In this document: positions 25,943 to 35,420 of the stretch, piece by piece
Layout of the letters: each line of letters starts with the position of its first letter
Position numbering within the stretch: position 1 is the stretch's first letter
Assembly: GCF_040957575.1 (NCBI RefSeq)
Contig: NZ_CP162602.1
Coordinates: 744,001-808,000, forward strand
Source of the DNA: Vibrio sp. HB236076
GTDB lineage: Bacteria > Pseudomonadota > Gammaproteobacteria > Enterobacterales > Vibrionaceae
Reading direction: 5' to 3'
Length of the DNA stretch: 64,000 bases
Notes under the pieces: model-generated
Database searches by the model: none
The model's input: the letters and a program-made list of their open reading frames with translations, nothing else
Told to the model about the DNA's origin: nothing
Program-made: the position numbers and the translations under genes

Positions 25943-27427
25943 TTAACTGGCCATGCTGGTTTCATCGCAACGGGTTATTTCTTTTGCGCGGGCCTCTTCA
26001 GTGCTAGTCTCTCCAGACACTTGAGCCAATTCGACAGGATACTGCCTTAGGGTCGCCAACGACATCGCGGTTTGCTCGGTCTGCTCGAGGCTGTGTGACG
26101 TTGTCACGCTGTGTGTGCGCTCTATATCCCTGTCCCTCTCAATGCCAAACCAATGGGCGGCAATTTTTTGCGCGGCATACAAGGTCGAAGAGGCCTTAAC
26201 AATTTCTATCCGGGCATAATTGTCTTCAAAGAAGCTCACATCCGAAGCGCGCAGCGAAGGGTCACGCCCCGGAATTTGCTGCGCACCAAACAGCGGCTTA
26301 CCGGCCACTTGAGCCGTTTGATAGCTAGGAATAAACTGCGCAACATGGGCAATGGCTTTCGTCGTTCTCAAGTCAATATCCTGCTGCTCCCAACCCGTGT
26401 CGATGCGATGAATGTGTTTAGGGTCTAGCTTCGGCTGGGAAGACGTACGATCGGAAGAGACGAGCCCATTGTCAAACAGGGTAATATCTGGCGTCATGCC
26501 GTGCAATTGAAACACGCCGTTGCCATAAGGGGTCAACTGCGCCATGCCTTTGTCTGTGCCCCTTGGGCCGTGAAAAATCACTTCAGGCCACTGCTCATCC
26601 CCTTGATGCCAACGAGTGACGTAAGCAGATTTAAACTCGACTAAGCGTTCGCAACTGGCGCCAATTTCATCGTCCCACACCCCGGTGCGAAAACCGCACG
26701 CGTTAATGAGATAGTCAACCTCTAGGTTTTCTTGCTGTCCATGTCGCTCGAATTGCACTTGCCACCCATGCTTGTCTCGGTGCAAGTGCTGAACCTTGGC
26801 TTGTGTCATCACTTGGCAGTTCGGCGCCTTGTCTAGCGTTAAATGGGCCAAGGCCGCTAAACGAAACACACTCCAACCGTACTCTTGCACCACCACGACC
26901 GGGTATTTCAATTGTTCGAGGTCGGCGTTTTTGGCAAAGGGAATACACCACTCTTCAAGCGTCTTGGGTGACTTAGGTTGCGACTGCTTGGCAAGCGCGG
27001 TTAACGCATCGCGATCCAGCAAACGATAGTAGGCATTAGGGTCACCGAGCACGCGGTTTTTCTCGTCACTATCGACCAATTGCTGATAAGCGCTCTGAAT
27101 GGTCTCTAAACGAGGCAAGAGGTCTTCTGGGGTGCCGCCATCGGATTTAGGTACCGCAATCACCGTCGGGCGAACATTGATCGAGTGCGGAAACAAACGC
27201 ACACTGTCAATTGATTGTTTGAGCAGTTCGACACATTGCTGTTGAGAGATTTCGCGGTACAGGTTACCGCCCGCATGCAAATGGCAAATCGGTGGACCAT
27301 TGACCAGACTAGGGCCTTTTTCAAGAATGGAAACCTTAAAGCCCAGCTCAGTAAAATGGATAGCCGCTGTCGAGCCTGCTACACCACCACCAATAATGCC
27401 TATGTGTTTACCTTCGTTCGATTTCAT
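25943..27427 (-). CDS. FAD-dependent oxidoreductase
   Basis: A 494-residue flavoprotein of the DAO-like class. An N-terminal dinucleotide-binding motif IGIIGGGVAGSTAAIH (Rossmann GxGxxG) is followed by an FAD-contacting ILEKG strand. A middle domain contains QEYGWSVFRLAALAHL and LINACGFRTGVWDDEIG (second FAD motif). The C-terminal 60 residues are polar, probably unstructured. It resembles an uncharacterised Vibrio oxidoreductase; the substrate cannot be predicted. ATG 27427 is preferred over 27436 by conservation of the KHIGIIGGG start. Single gene, no operon partner. Confidence 0.8.
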   Translation of the reverse strand: MKSNEGKHIGIIGGGVAGSTAAIHFTELGFKVSILEKGPSLVNGPPICHLHAGGNLYREISQQQCVELLKQSIDSVRLFPHSINVRPTVIAVPKSDGGTPEDLLPRLETIQSAYQQLVDSDEKNRVLGDPNAYYRLLDRDALTALAKQSQPKSPKTLEEWCIPFAKNADLEQLKYPVVVVQEYGWSVFRLAALAHLTLDKAPNCQVMTQAKVQHLHRDKHGWQVQFERHGQQENLEVDYLINACGFRTGVWDDEIGASCERLVEFKSAYVTRWHQGDEQWPEVIFHGPRGTDKGMAQLTPYGNGVFQLHGMTPDITLFDNGLVSSDRTSSQPKLDPKHIHRIDTGWEQQDIDLRTTKAIAHVAQFIPSYQTAQVAGKPLFGAQQIPGRDPSLRASDVSFFEDNYARIEIVKASSTLYAAQKIAAHWFGIERDRDIERTHSVTTSHSLEQTEQTAMSLATLRQYPVELAQVSGETSTEEARAKEITRCDETSMAS

Positions 27428-27957
27428 TTCTGCCATCTTATTTGTCGGTTTGTTACAGTTTACCTATCAATTACAGTGAAAAAAATCACATTTTTGACAG
27501 GGTTTTCGTCTTGATTCACTTTTACACTACTTTTATCTTGACAGCATAGCCTATACACAAAGATCAAACCGTCGAATTTGCATCAAGCATCGGTGTTTAC
27601 TTGCCTAGCGCCACGCCTAATCACACACAAATGGATGCCGTGGCAAGTTATCCCAAAACTTATCCACCGATTTTGTGGATAACCTTTAACAAATGCTTTT
27701 TGTGTATTGATATTTAAGCAATTCATCAGCAAAAAAGCTTGACTCTTGTGCCGTTTGGCCGTTGATAAAAAGTAAAAGTTCCCTCAAAGCGCAGGATTAC
27801 TGTCTTTACGACATTCATCTTTAATCGGATCAGTCTCAACGCTAAGCTCAATTATGAGACAATAAATTGCTTTCGCTAAAAAGTGATAAATATCTATTTC
27901 AACAATAGGCAAACTCACTATACTTAATTGATATTGCTTAACTGGTTGAGAATCTTA
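27428..27957. other. intergenic region; paired DnaA-box-like sites
   Basis: No gene is visible in these 530 bases between divergent genes. The one feature is an inverted pair of DnaA-box-like sequences: TTATCCACC (27660-27668) facing a perfect TTATCCACA on the minus strand (27674-27682), forming an 8-bp dyad. Too few boxes for an origin. The rest is AT-rich promoter DNA. Confidence 0.4.
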
Positions 27958-29859
27958 ATGTGTAACCAAATTAAGTGGGGGCAAAGCTTGTCTTTAACTG
28001 CCACGACCTATCAAGACTGGCAGAACCTGATAGAAATGATAGCCACGTTCACCGGCGCCGACAGTGTGGTGATCAGTCCTATCGGTGACAAGGCCATTCC
28101 CCTCAAGGTCGAACACAACAAGCGCCGGATTGAGCAAGCCTTTTGTTTTACCCTCCTTTGCCAAAGTATTGTCGAAAGCCAAAAGTCGCTGCTCATTGAA
28201 GACTTACCTCACAGTGAAGAATTTCAACATCTATATCAAGCGCGCAGTCAAATAAAAAGCGTCCTCGGTTATCCCTTGCTCTGGCCTGATGGGCACGTCT
28301 TTGGCAGTCTCGTTTTGCTGTTTTCTGAGCGGCATCCTTTCTCGGCTTCAGAAATCGCCCTAGTAGAGCACTCGGTCCGCACGCTACAAATGGAACTGAA
28401 ACTCTTGTGGCATAGCCACTCTCTTAAACTTGAGCCATCAGGGCTTGAAAAATCTGGGCTTGAACAATCTGGGCCCGACCAAATCAAGCCCGAGGATCAA
28501 AAGGCCGAAAACTTACTGACACCATCATCGCAAATGGTTAAAACCCAACCCCGCTCGGACTTTTATCAATATCACGACAATGCCACACAATTGCTCAATC
28601 GCAGCGGCCTGCTCAACGCGTTATCAAAAATGAGCATCAAACACGCCTATCTGAGTATTTTGTCGATCGGTATTGCCAATGCCGCCAGCTTGCAAAGCAA
28701 ATTTGGCGTCGATGCGCTGGATGCGGCTATTGTGCTTTTTAACCAACGCATCCAAAGTTTGGTGCCGAGCAACAGCTTGATAGCCCGCACCGCAACCAGT
28801 GAGTTGACCTTAGTTATCCTTGACAAAACACTGCACGACAATATCGAAACCCTCTGCCGCCAAATCCAACAAACCACCTATCACGGCTTTCACTTCTCCG
28901 ACTTCGATATTCAATTTAATACTTTTATTGGCATTGCCCAACAAATCGGTGATGACTACCCAAAAGCCTTGCTACTCAAAGCCAATCAAGCCATGCTCTT
29001 GTGCAAAGACAGCGGTTACTCGCATCAGTTTTATCACCCAGAGCACACCGAATCGCTGAAACAGCACAATCAATTGGAAAGCTTTTTATTACAAGCAGTC
29101 AGAAACGATGACTTGATGCTCTACTATCAAGCTAAAGTGTGTGCAAAAACTGGCGCTTGGATCGGTGCAGAGGCCTTGTTGCGTTGGAAGCACCCGATTT
29201 TGGGCATTATTTCCGATGAAGCCTTAATTACCATGGCCGAAAATAATGGCCTCATCTACTCTGTGGGGGCGTTTGCCTTACGTAGTGCCATCGAAACCGC
29301 CAAAGCTTGGTCTGCCTATGTCGAGTCGTTTTCGATTGCAGTCAATGTCTCTGCGTTGCAATTGCGTCGCCCCGATTTTAGTCAACAAGTCGAGCATTGG
29401 CTAAAAAGCTATCAATTGCCCGCCAAATACATTCAAATCGAGGTCACCGAATCCTCAGTGTTGACTCAAGATGCCACCACCGCAGACAATATCAAAGCGC
29501 TGCATAACTTGGGCTTGGCGTTGGCCGTTGATGATTTTGGTACCGGTTTTGCCTCTTTTAGTTATTTGAAACGCTATCCTTTCCAAGCAATAAAAATCGA
29601 TAAATCCTTCATTAACCATATCGAGCACTCACACCACGACCGAGCGATCGTAAAATCGATCATCGGCGTTGCCAAGCAAATGAAACTGCAAATCATTATT
29701 GAAGGCATCGAAAGCCAGAGCCAAGCGGATTACTTAAACACCCTAGGTTATGACATCGCGCAAGGCTTTATACACAGTAAACCCATGCCGGCGAAAAAAT
29801 TTGGCCAAGCATTGCGATTACACCAACCATCACCACCGAGCTCAGCCGATCGTCAATAA
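27958..29859 (+). CDS. GAF-degenerate GGDEF-EAL phosphodiesterase
   Basis: A 633-residue cytoplasmic protein of three parts. A GAF-like sensor (about 15-165) is joined by a repetitive linker (SGLEKSGLEQSGPDQ) to a GGDEF domain whose signature is destroyed (RTATSEL in place of GGDEF). An EAL domain follows (about 385-620). The EAL catalytic set is intact: GAEALLRW, NVSALQL, EVTES, DDFGTGFAS, IKIDKS and IIEGIES, so it should hydrolyse cyclic di-GMP, with the dead GGDEF as a regulatory GTP-binding module at most. Start ATG 27958 is likely; the frame opens at TTG 27928. Monocistronic. Confidence 0.9.
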   Translation: MCNQIKWGQSLSLTATTYQDWQNLIEMIATFTGADSVVISPIGDKAIPLKVEHNKRRIEQAFCFTLLCQSIVESQKSLLIEDLPHSEEFQHLYQARSQIKSVLGYPLLWPDGHVFGSLVLLFSERHPFSASEIALVEHSVRTLQMELKLLWHSHSLKLEPSGLEKSGLEQSGPDQIKPEDQKAENLLTPSSQMVKTQPRSDFYQYHDNATQLLNRSGLLNALSKMSIKHAYLSILSIGIANAASLQSKFGVDALDAAIVLFNQRIQSLVPSNSLIARTATSELTLVILDKTLHDNIETLCRQIQQTTYHGFHFSDFDIQFNTFIGIAQQIGDDYPKALLLKANQAMLLCKDSGYSHQFYHPEHTESLKQHNQLESFLLQAVRNDDLMLYYQAKVCAKTGAWIGAEALLRWKHPILGIISDEALITMAENNGLIYSVGAFALRSAIETAKAWSAYVESFSIAVNVSALQLRRPDFSQQVEHWLKSYQLPAKYIQIEVTESSVLTQDATTADNIKALHNLGLALAVDDFGTGFASFSYLKRYPFQAIKIDKSFINHIEHSHHDRAIVKSIIGVAKQMKLQIIIEGIESQSQADYLNTLGYDIAQGFIHSKPMPAKKFGQALRLHQPSPPSSADRQ

Positions 29860-29887
29860 CCCATCACGGATAACCAACCAATAAGCC

Positions 29888-30063
29888 TTATACCCATCTG
29901 ATTCAGTATAAGGTCAATGAGAGCGCAGAGAAAAAGCTTGAGAACCTTGAGAACAAGACAAGAAAAGACGGTGAGTCGTCGTTCTACATATTATGCTCTT
30001 AACGACATTATCGCGCTTTTTTAACCCGCTAAGGTGACTCGCTATTGAGTTAGATTGCTATTA
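29888..30063 (+). repeat. intergenic MITE-like element, copy B
   Basis: Second copy of the family seen at 25581: it starts TTATACCCATCTGATT, shares GGTCAATGAG, CTTGAGAAC, CGTCGTTCTAC and TTTTTTAACCCGCTA, and ends CGCTATTGAGTTAGATTGCTATTA. It lies 28 bases after the EAL gene and before the ABC-class ATPase gene. Confidence 0.7.
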
Positions 30064-30184
30064 GACACGCCGGCATTTTGCCGTACTGGGGACCGGCGCA
30101 ATGAGGACAGTGCTTTACTCGGCGCAACTGACTTCCTATAATCGCCCCGCTTGTACGACTATTTATAACCTTGGACCGCTTTCT

Positions 30185-31837
30185 ATGGATCAATTGATCG
30201 CTCAACTCAAAAAAATCGAACGCCAGACCTATCGCGCTTATCAACAAATCAAAGGACGCTACGCATTCAGTGACTTTGAACTCTTGATTGATACCGTTCA
30301 ATCTGATCCCTACGCCGCCTCCTCTCGGTTACGCGCCATTCGTCCGTGGGCATTAACCGGTCTGACTGAGCTTCAACAACAGTCTCTCGCTTATCAACGC
30401 GGGGCGCGAGACTTTATCGCTCGCCGCTTTGCCGAGCAGATCAAGCACGAACCCAATGTCGATGTCACCATCAGTGAGCAAACGATTTTAGACAGTACCG
30501 CGGTGCTGTTTAACGACAGCGGGATTGAACTGCGTTTTCGCGTTTCATTGCCTGCAGAAGGTCGTACCGTCTTGGGCAAAAAAGCGATCAATTTACTGAC
30601 TCACCACTTGCCAAAATGGATTCGTAAAGCGACGGCGAAATTGGAATTGGACCTCGAAGCCTTGCACCTGCACTGTCAAACCGTTGAAAACCAAGCGGCA
30701 CTGCGCGCACAACTTAAGCAACACCAATTAGTGGCTTTTGTCGCCAACGACAGCGTATTACCTCGTTTGGCGGGTGACAGTGAGTTGCCAATGAAAGACG
30801 CCGTCACCTTCCAAAGCCCAGCCAGTTTGAGCGTCACACTAGAGACCCCACACAACGGGCCCATGACGGGGATGGGCATTCCCGAGGGGGTAACCTTGTT
30901 TGTCGGCGGCGGCTTTCACGGTAAAACGACCTTGTTGTCGGCGCTACAAAAAAGCATTTACGATCACATCCCAGGCGACGGTCGCGAATATGTGGTCATG
31001 GATGAGTCGGCAATGAAAATTCGCGCAGAAGATGGCCGTGCGGTTCATCAGTTAAACTTGTCCAATTACATTAAATCACTGCCACACGGGATCAAAACCG
31101 ATTGCTTTAGCAGTCAAGATGCTTCGGGCTCTACGTCACAAGCGGCGGCGTTACAAGAAGCCGTCGAAAGCGGATGCCAAGCGGTTCTGATTGATGAAGA
31201 CTCATCGGCCACCAATTTTATGATCCGCGATGAGCGTATGCAGGCTTTGATCCACCGCGATGCCGAGCCCATCACGCCATTTGTCGACCGAGTCCGAGAT
31301 TTGTATCAGCACTGTGGGGTATCGAGTCTGATCGTCATGGGCGGTTCAGGGGATTATTTAGACGTGGCAGATTGCGTGATTCAAATGCACGAATACCAAG
31401 CGTTTGATGTCACCGAGACCGCCAAACAAGTCGTCAGTGACTATCCGAGTAAACGACAAAGTGAAACCGACGGGCAATTTGTGACGCCGTCACCTCGTTC
31501 ATTCAACAGTCGCGCGTTGATGAAAATTTTACAAGAAGGTAAGTTTCGCGTTGGGAATAAAGGCCATAATCAGCTGCGTTTAGGGCAAACCATTGTTAAC
31601 TTAGCGGCGTTAGAGCAAATCGACAGCGGTGCAGAAATCAATGCCATCGCATGGTGTCTATTCCAATTAGCGCAGCAGCAACAATGGCTCAATGAGCCGG
31701 TACAATCGGTCGATGCTTTGCTCAATCAAGATTGGTATCAAAGTTTGCCGCCGCATGGTGATTTGGCCAAACCAAGACGCTGTGATGTGATGGCCGCGCT
31801 CAATCGTTGTCGCGACAGTCAATTTAAGGCCGGGTAA
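30185..31837 (+). CDS. ABC-class ATPase of the COG3044 (PF09818) type
   Basis: A 550-residue cytoplasmic protein belonging to the 'predicted ATPase of the ABC class' family. The N-terminal domain (about 1-230) is followed by a P-loop domain with Walker A GGGFHGKTTLLSAL near residue 245 and the Walker B region QAVLIDEDSSATNFM near residue 340. A later helical domain completes it. There are no membrane segments, so it is not a transporter subunit; the only studied relative (trypanosomal MRB1590) works in RNA processing. The ATG at 30185 gives MDQLIAQLKKIE; the longer frame from 30101 runs into intergenic DNA next to the repeat element. Confidence 0.85.
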   Translation: MDQLIAQLKKIERQTYRAYQQIKGRYAFSDFELLIDTVQSDPYAASSRLRAIRPWALTGLTELQQQSLAYQRGARDFIARRFAEQIKHEPNVDVTISEQTILDSTAVLFNDSGIELRFRVSLPAEGRTVLGKKAINLLTHHLPKWIRKATAKLELDLEALHLHCQTVENQAALRAQLKQHQLVAFVANDSVLPRLAGDSELPMKDAVTFQSPASLSVTLETPHNGPMTGMGIPEGVTLFVGGGFHGKTTLLSALQKSIYDHIPGDGREYVVMDESAMKIRAEDGRAVHQLNLSNYIKSLPHGIKTDCFSSQDASGSTSQAAALQEAVESGCQAVLIDEDSSATNFMIRDERMQALIHRDAEPITPFVDRVRDLYQHCGVSSLIVMGGSGDYLDVADCVIQMHEYQAFDVTETAKQVVSDYPSKRQSETDGQFVTPSPRSFNSRALMKILQEGKFRVGNKGHNQLRLGQTIVNLAALEQIDSGAEINAIAWCLFQLAQQQQWLNEPVQSVDALLNQDWYQSLPPHGDLAKPRRCDVMAALNRCRDSQFKAG

Positions 31838-31927
31838 GCGCACTCGACAAAGGTGTATTGACCCCTTGAAGACAACACCCAGCGGTGTGGGTGTTGTTTA
31901 TCGTGTATTTGTTTTTCGTGTAGGGCC

Positions 31928-32460
31928 CGATGCGCCAGATTGCGGATTGGCATGTGTACCCAATACTTGCTCAATCGCTAAAATCGACGTCTTAATTGTG
32001 GCTTCTCAATATCTGCCATGCACTGCACAGCTGTCGAAAGCGTTCGCTGTCGCCATTTGGTCTGCTCTGGAGTTGCTGCCAACGCATCGGGCGCAGTTGG
32101 CATGTCTGCACAGCACACGCTCAATCGCTAGAATCGACATCTTAATTGTGGCTTCTCAATATCTGCCACGCACTGCACAGCGCTCGAAAGCGTTCGCTGT
32201 CGCCATTCGGTCTGCTCTGGAGTTGCTGCCAACGCATCGGGTCGCGCAGTTGGTATGTCCGCACAGCACACGCTCATCGCTAAAATTGACGTCTTAATTG
32301 TGGCTTCTCAATATCTGCCACGCGCAGCACAGCACATGCTCAATCGCTAAAATCGACGTCTTAATTGTGACTTCTCAATATCTGCCACGCGCTGCACAGC
32401 GCTCGAAAGCGTTCGCTGTCGCCATTTGGTCTATCCGGATGCCAACGCATGGCCAAACGA
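31928..32460 (-). repeat. tandem array of duplicated 3' ends of the J-domain gene
   Basis: Downstream of the J-domain gene its last ~100 bases, plus ~50 bases of trailer, recur in tandem. Gene-type stop codons lie at 31992, 32142 and 32294, in addition to the real one at 32361 (periods 150, 152 and 67 bases). Two units encode, in frame, RPNGDSERFR and AWQILRSHN-stop exactly as the gene does, but with the HPD motif replaced by a QQLQS stretch. The third is short. An eroded piece precedes them at 31928. Confidence 0.85.
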
Positions 32461-32993
32461 CGCCATTGTCTGCGAATGGTCGCCGCGCTGGCATCTTCAG
32501 GTAACTCAAATAAAGCCAATGCCTGCGCGGTACTGAGCTCCAGAGCACTGTCATGCCCCAAATAGCCTTGATATCGAGTCCAAAACTGATCGAGTAAGCG
32601 GCGGATCTCCCCTTCTTCCGCTTGGTAATGTTGCCAATCGAGATAGTAGGCTTTGAGCGGGTCGTCGGCTTGTGGCGCGCAGTGCGACGGAATGGTGTGA
32701 AACAACACAATGTTCATCGCTTCGACTTGCAACCACTGCTCAGGCCACAAACTCTCTTGCAGTTGGTACAAAGCGTTCATAATGAGAAAGTTGCGCTTAA
32801 ACAAATCTTTATATTCAGAATCGTCAAGGGTCGGCATCACCTGTTGCTGAGTGAGGTGGGCCGCTAATGTATGGACTTTCCAGCCATCGGGTTGGTTTTT
32901 TAACACTTCCCAAAGCGGCCAAAGCAACGGGTTTTCAAAATCCCCCGTCGCGCTAACGCCGCCCTCGGTGGGTTTAGCAGAATTTGAAGACAT
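32361..32993 (-). CDS. DnaJ-related protein with C-terminal J domain
   Basis: A 210-residue protein whose first 140 residues correspond to the 'DNA-J related' N-terminal domain (PF12339). The last 50 form a compact J domain ending in RLAMRWHPDRPNGD, with the catalytic HPD that stimulates Hsp70 ATPase, and AWQILRSHN. It presumably recruits DnaK to an unknown client. Start ATG 32993; 26 further codons of the open frame are ignored. Its 3' end is repeated in an array immediately downstream. Confidence 0.85.
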   Translation of the reverse strand: MSSNSAKPTEGGVSATGDFENPLLWPLWEVLKNQPDGWKVHTLAAHLTQQQVMPTLDDSEYKDLFKRNFLIMNALYQLQESLWPEQWLQVEAMNIVLFHTIPSHCAPQADDPLKAYYLDWQHYQAEEGEIRRLLDQFWTRYQGYLGHDSALELSTAQALALFELPEDASAATIRRQWRRLAMRWHPDRPNGDSERFRALCSAWQILRSHN

Positions 32994-33181
32994 AAAAAGT
33001 AAGCGATATCCAAGCGAATAGAGTCGCCATTCAACGCCACTCCCTGGGTATTGTCGAACAAAAAAATACAAAAAAAGGAATAAATGTGATCTTATCCCAA
33101 TCCCATTTATTCCTTAGTGTCATTGACGGTCATTCACACATCGAACGGCGGAATCCGTCTTAAGCGATGCCCGGTGATAAG

Positions 33182-33364
33182 TTATACCAATCAGATTAAG
33201 TAGGTGGTCAATGAGTACGCAGAATCAAGTATGAGAACAAGGCAACCTATTTGCTTATCAATCTATTTGCTTATCAATACAAACAGTGAGTCGTTGTTCC
33301 ACCAGCTATTTTCTTCACGCTGTTATCGACTTTTTTAACCCGCTATTGTGTTAGAGTGGTATTA
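33182..33364 (+). repeat. intergenic MITE-like element, copy C
   Basis: Third copy of the family: TTATACCAATCAGATTAAGT start, GGTGGTCAATGAG, GAGAACAAGGCAACCTATTT, an internal duplicate of TATTTGCTTATCAAT, GTCGTTGTTCCAC, TTTTTTAACCCGC, and end GAGTGGTATTA. The final TTA at 33362-33364 is, on the minus strand, the stop codon of the adjoining oxygenase gene. Confidence 0.7.
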
Positions 33365-34201
33365 AATCACGCCTAGCTCTTTTAAACGCTCCATTAAATA
33401 GCTGTGTGCCGTATAGCGGTCTGACAACACAACCTCAGGGCTTGGGTGCAAGAACAACGGCAATGAAATACGCGAATGGCTAACGCGCTCACCACTTGGG
33501 TTGATAACGCGGTGCGTCGTCGATGGGAAGTAGCCACCAGAGGCTTCTTGTAACATGTCACCGATGTTGATAATGAGGTTGCCAAAGTCACAAGGGACAT
33601 CAAGCCACTCACCGTCTTTGGCCAACACCTGAAGACCTGGCTCGTTAGACGCCGGTAAAATGGTCAGCAAGTTGATGTCTTCGTGCGCTGCGGCTCGAAT
33701 AGCGCCTGGCTCTTCGTCACCGGTCATTGGCGGGTAATGCAAAATACGCAGCAAGGTTTTTTCACTTTCTGCCACCATGTTCGACAGCGGAATGGAATAA
33801 CGCGCTTTCACCTCTTGTGGCGAGTGCTCTTCAACCCAAGACAAGAGCGTTTGCGCAAACTCATTGGCTTGTTGGTAATAGGTCAGAATGTTTTCGCGCA
33901 ACGCATCAGGGATTTGCCCCCAAGGGTAAACGTGAAAGTATTCTTTGATATCTTTAACGGTCTGCCCTTTGGCTTTTTCTGAAATGGTTGGTGGAAAGTA
34001 ACCATCTTGCGTGTCGCTGTTGAACAAAAAGTCGTTCTTTTGCTCAGAGAGGAAAAATGCTTGCCATTGCTGGTAAATCGTCTCGACCAATTGGTGAGAA
34101 ATGGGGTGGTTTTTTAACACACCAAAGCCAGTGTTGTGCAGAGAGGTGACAAATTGCTCTGCAGCATTATCCGCGGCAAAATCGACAGTTTCGAGTTTCA
34201 T
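33362..34201 (-). CDS. isopenicillin-N-synthase-like Fe(II)/2-oxoglutarate oxygenase
   Basis: A 279-residue member of the IPNS-like dioxygenase family. The iron triad is visible as His and Asp in AAHEDINLLTIL and the distal His in TTHRVINPS, and the 2-oxoglutarate-binding Arg-x-Ser in RISLPLFLHP. The N-terminal region (VTSLHNTGFGVLKNHPI) is the usual DIOX_N type. Substrate unknown; close relatives in vibrios are uncharacterised. Its stop codon lies inside a repeat element, so the extreme C-terminus (ERLKELGVI) may have been altered by that insertion. Confidence 0.88.
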   Translation of the reverse strand: MKLETVDFAADNAAEQFVTSLHNTGFGVLKNHPISHQLVETIYQQWQAFFLSEQKNDFLFNSDTQDGYFPPTISEKAKGQTVKDIKEYFHVYPWGQIPDALRENILTYYQQANEFAQTLLSWVEEHSPQEVKARYSIPLSNMVAESEKTLLRILHYPPMTGDEEPGAIRAAAHEDINLLTILPASNEPGLQVLAKDGEWLDVPCDFGNLIINIGDMLQEASGGYFPSTTHRVINPSGERVSHSRISLPLFLHPSPEVVLSDRYTAHSYLMERLKELGVI

Positions 34202-34366
34202 GGAAGACCTTTATCATCATTATTGATGAGGTTAATGATAGGTAATCCTTATCTAAATGCCAAACGTTTCCCTAGCAAATTTAACCGAATCCGAACCAAG
34301 CGCACAATTGAACAGCGTACAATTCTGTGACAAGATGATCACAAGCACATTCATTGAGGTTCCGTT

Positions 34367-34969
34367 ATGAAATCATCATCCTGCTTAACGCTGTTCACAC
34401 TCCTTTACGGCCTGCTTTTTGCGTTTGTCGCCGCCACGGCTAAGGATTATGGGGTGTGGCTGGCTGAAATCTTACCTGCAACCTTGATACTGATACTGAT
34501 TTGGCTGACCAGATCTCGATTTCCGCTTTCGACCACCGCCTATGTCTTGATGTTTATTTGGTTAACGCTGCATACCATTGGCGCGAAGTACAGTTTTGCA
34601 GAAGTCCCCTTTGACTGGTTCAATCACCTGATTGGCTCAGAGCGCAACCAATTTGATCGCGTGGCCCACTTTTCAATTGGTCTTTACGCCTACCCAATCG
34701 CCGAAATTTTATTGCGCCACAAAAAGCTTTCCTTGCCCATCGCTGCCAGTTACGCCTTGTTCGCCATTATGTCGGTCGCGGCCGGTTATGAAATCGTTGA
34801 GTGGTGGTATGCCGTACACGTCGGCGGCTCGCAAGGCATTGCGTTTTTAGGCTCTCAGGGCGACGTATGGGACGCGCAAAAAGACATGCTGTGCGACACA
34901 TTAGGGGCGCTCTGCGCATTGGGATTATTGGTCTTGCAAACCCGCCGTCGACTCGCGTATCCAAGCTAA
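34367..34969 (+). CDS. YjdF/DUF2238 membrane protein
   Basis: A 200-residue integral membrane protein with about five or six helices and the family motif FDRVAHFSIGLYAYPIAEIL plus GYEIVEWWYA and GDVWDAQKDMLCDTLGAL. These acidic and histidine residues in the membrane are typical of DUF2238 (YjdF). No function is established. The 3' end overlaps that of the convergent cutA by 45 bases. Confidence 0.85.
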   Translation: MKSSSCLTLFTLLYGLLFAFVAATAKDYGVWLAEILPATLILILIWLTRSRFPLSTTAYVLMFIWLTLHTIGAKYSFAEVPFDWFNHLIGSERNQFDRVAHFSIGLYAYPIAEILLRHKKLSLPIAASYALFAIMSVAAGYEIVEWWYAVHVGGSQGIAFLGSQGDVWDAQKDMLCDTLGALCALGLLVLQTRRRLAYPS

Positions 34970-35257
34970 ATAAGGTGAAAATCCGTCGCAAATCGGCAAC
35001 TGAATGATTTGCGGCACTTGGTATTCGTGCACCGCCAAGATCGCTTGTTCAACTTGCGGGTACAGTGACAGGCGGGTTTTTATGCTGATCAGTATTTCGC
35101 TGTCGTGGCAGATCTCCTGCTCCCACAAGTAATGGCTTTGGATGGTTTGCGTTTGCACACAAGCGGCCAGTTTATTGTCCAATAAATATCGGATAATCGA
35201 CTCGGCGTTGCCTTCGCGGCTGGTGGTGGTCATGACCACACAATATTTTTTTGTCAT
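34925..35257 (-). CDS. cutA: CutA1 divalent-cation tolerance protein
   Basis: A 110-residue trimeric ferredoxin-like protein of the CutA family. Landmarks: VVMTTTSREGNAESIIRYLL, LAACVQTQTIQSHYLWE and EYQVPQIIQLPI. In E. coli it was linked to copper tolerance; its true role is unclear (PII-like fold). It converges on and overlaps the YjdF-like gene. A pair of 16-bp direct repeats lies upstream. Confidence 0.95.
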   Translation of the reverse strand: MTKKYCVVMTTTSREGNAESIIRYLLDNKLAACVQTQTIQSHYLWEQEICHDSEILISIKTRLSLYPQVEQAILAVHEYQVPQIIQLPICDGFSPYLAWIRESTAGLQDQ

Positions 35258-35290
35258 TGATGCTTACCCCACAAGTCCTGTTATCCCCTG

Positions 35291-35322
35291 TTACAGTGAC
35301 AGTATATTACAGCGACAGTATA
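35291..35322. repeat. two 16-bp direct repeats upstream of cutA
   Basis: TTACAGTGACAGTATA is followed directly by TTACAGCGACAGTATA (one difference). They lie 34 bases before the cutA start; they could be tandem operator sites. Confidence 0.6.
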
Positions 35323-35420
35323 ATCGCGTTTGCCAATTGCGTATCGTGATCAAGGACTAATAGCTTAACAATGAATGTTTTATTGGCCATTTTCCCGCGC
35401 TTCTTTCACAGCCACAAGGG

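Noticed and set aside
27660..27682. Replication origin because of DnaA boxes
   Set aside because: Only two sites, no AT-rich repeats, no origin-linked genes such as rctB or dnaA nearby.
31866..32297. 143-codon plus-strand ORF
   Set aside because: It runs antisense through the tandem array of J-domain gene tails; its internal repeats reflect the DNA duplication, not a protein.
32375..32710. Overlapping ORFs within the J-domain gene
   Set aside because: Shadow frames of a clear gene; no independent protein signature.
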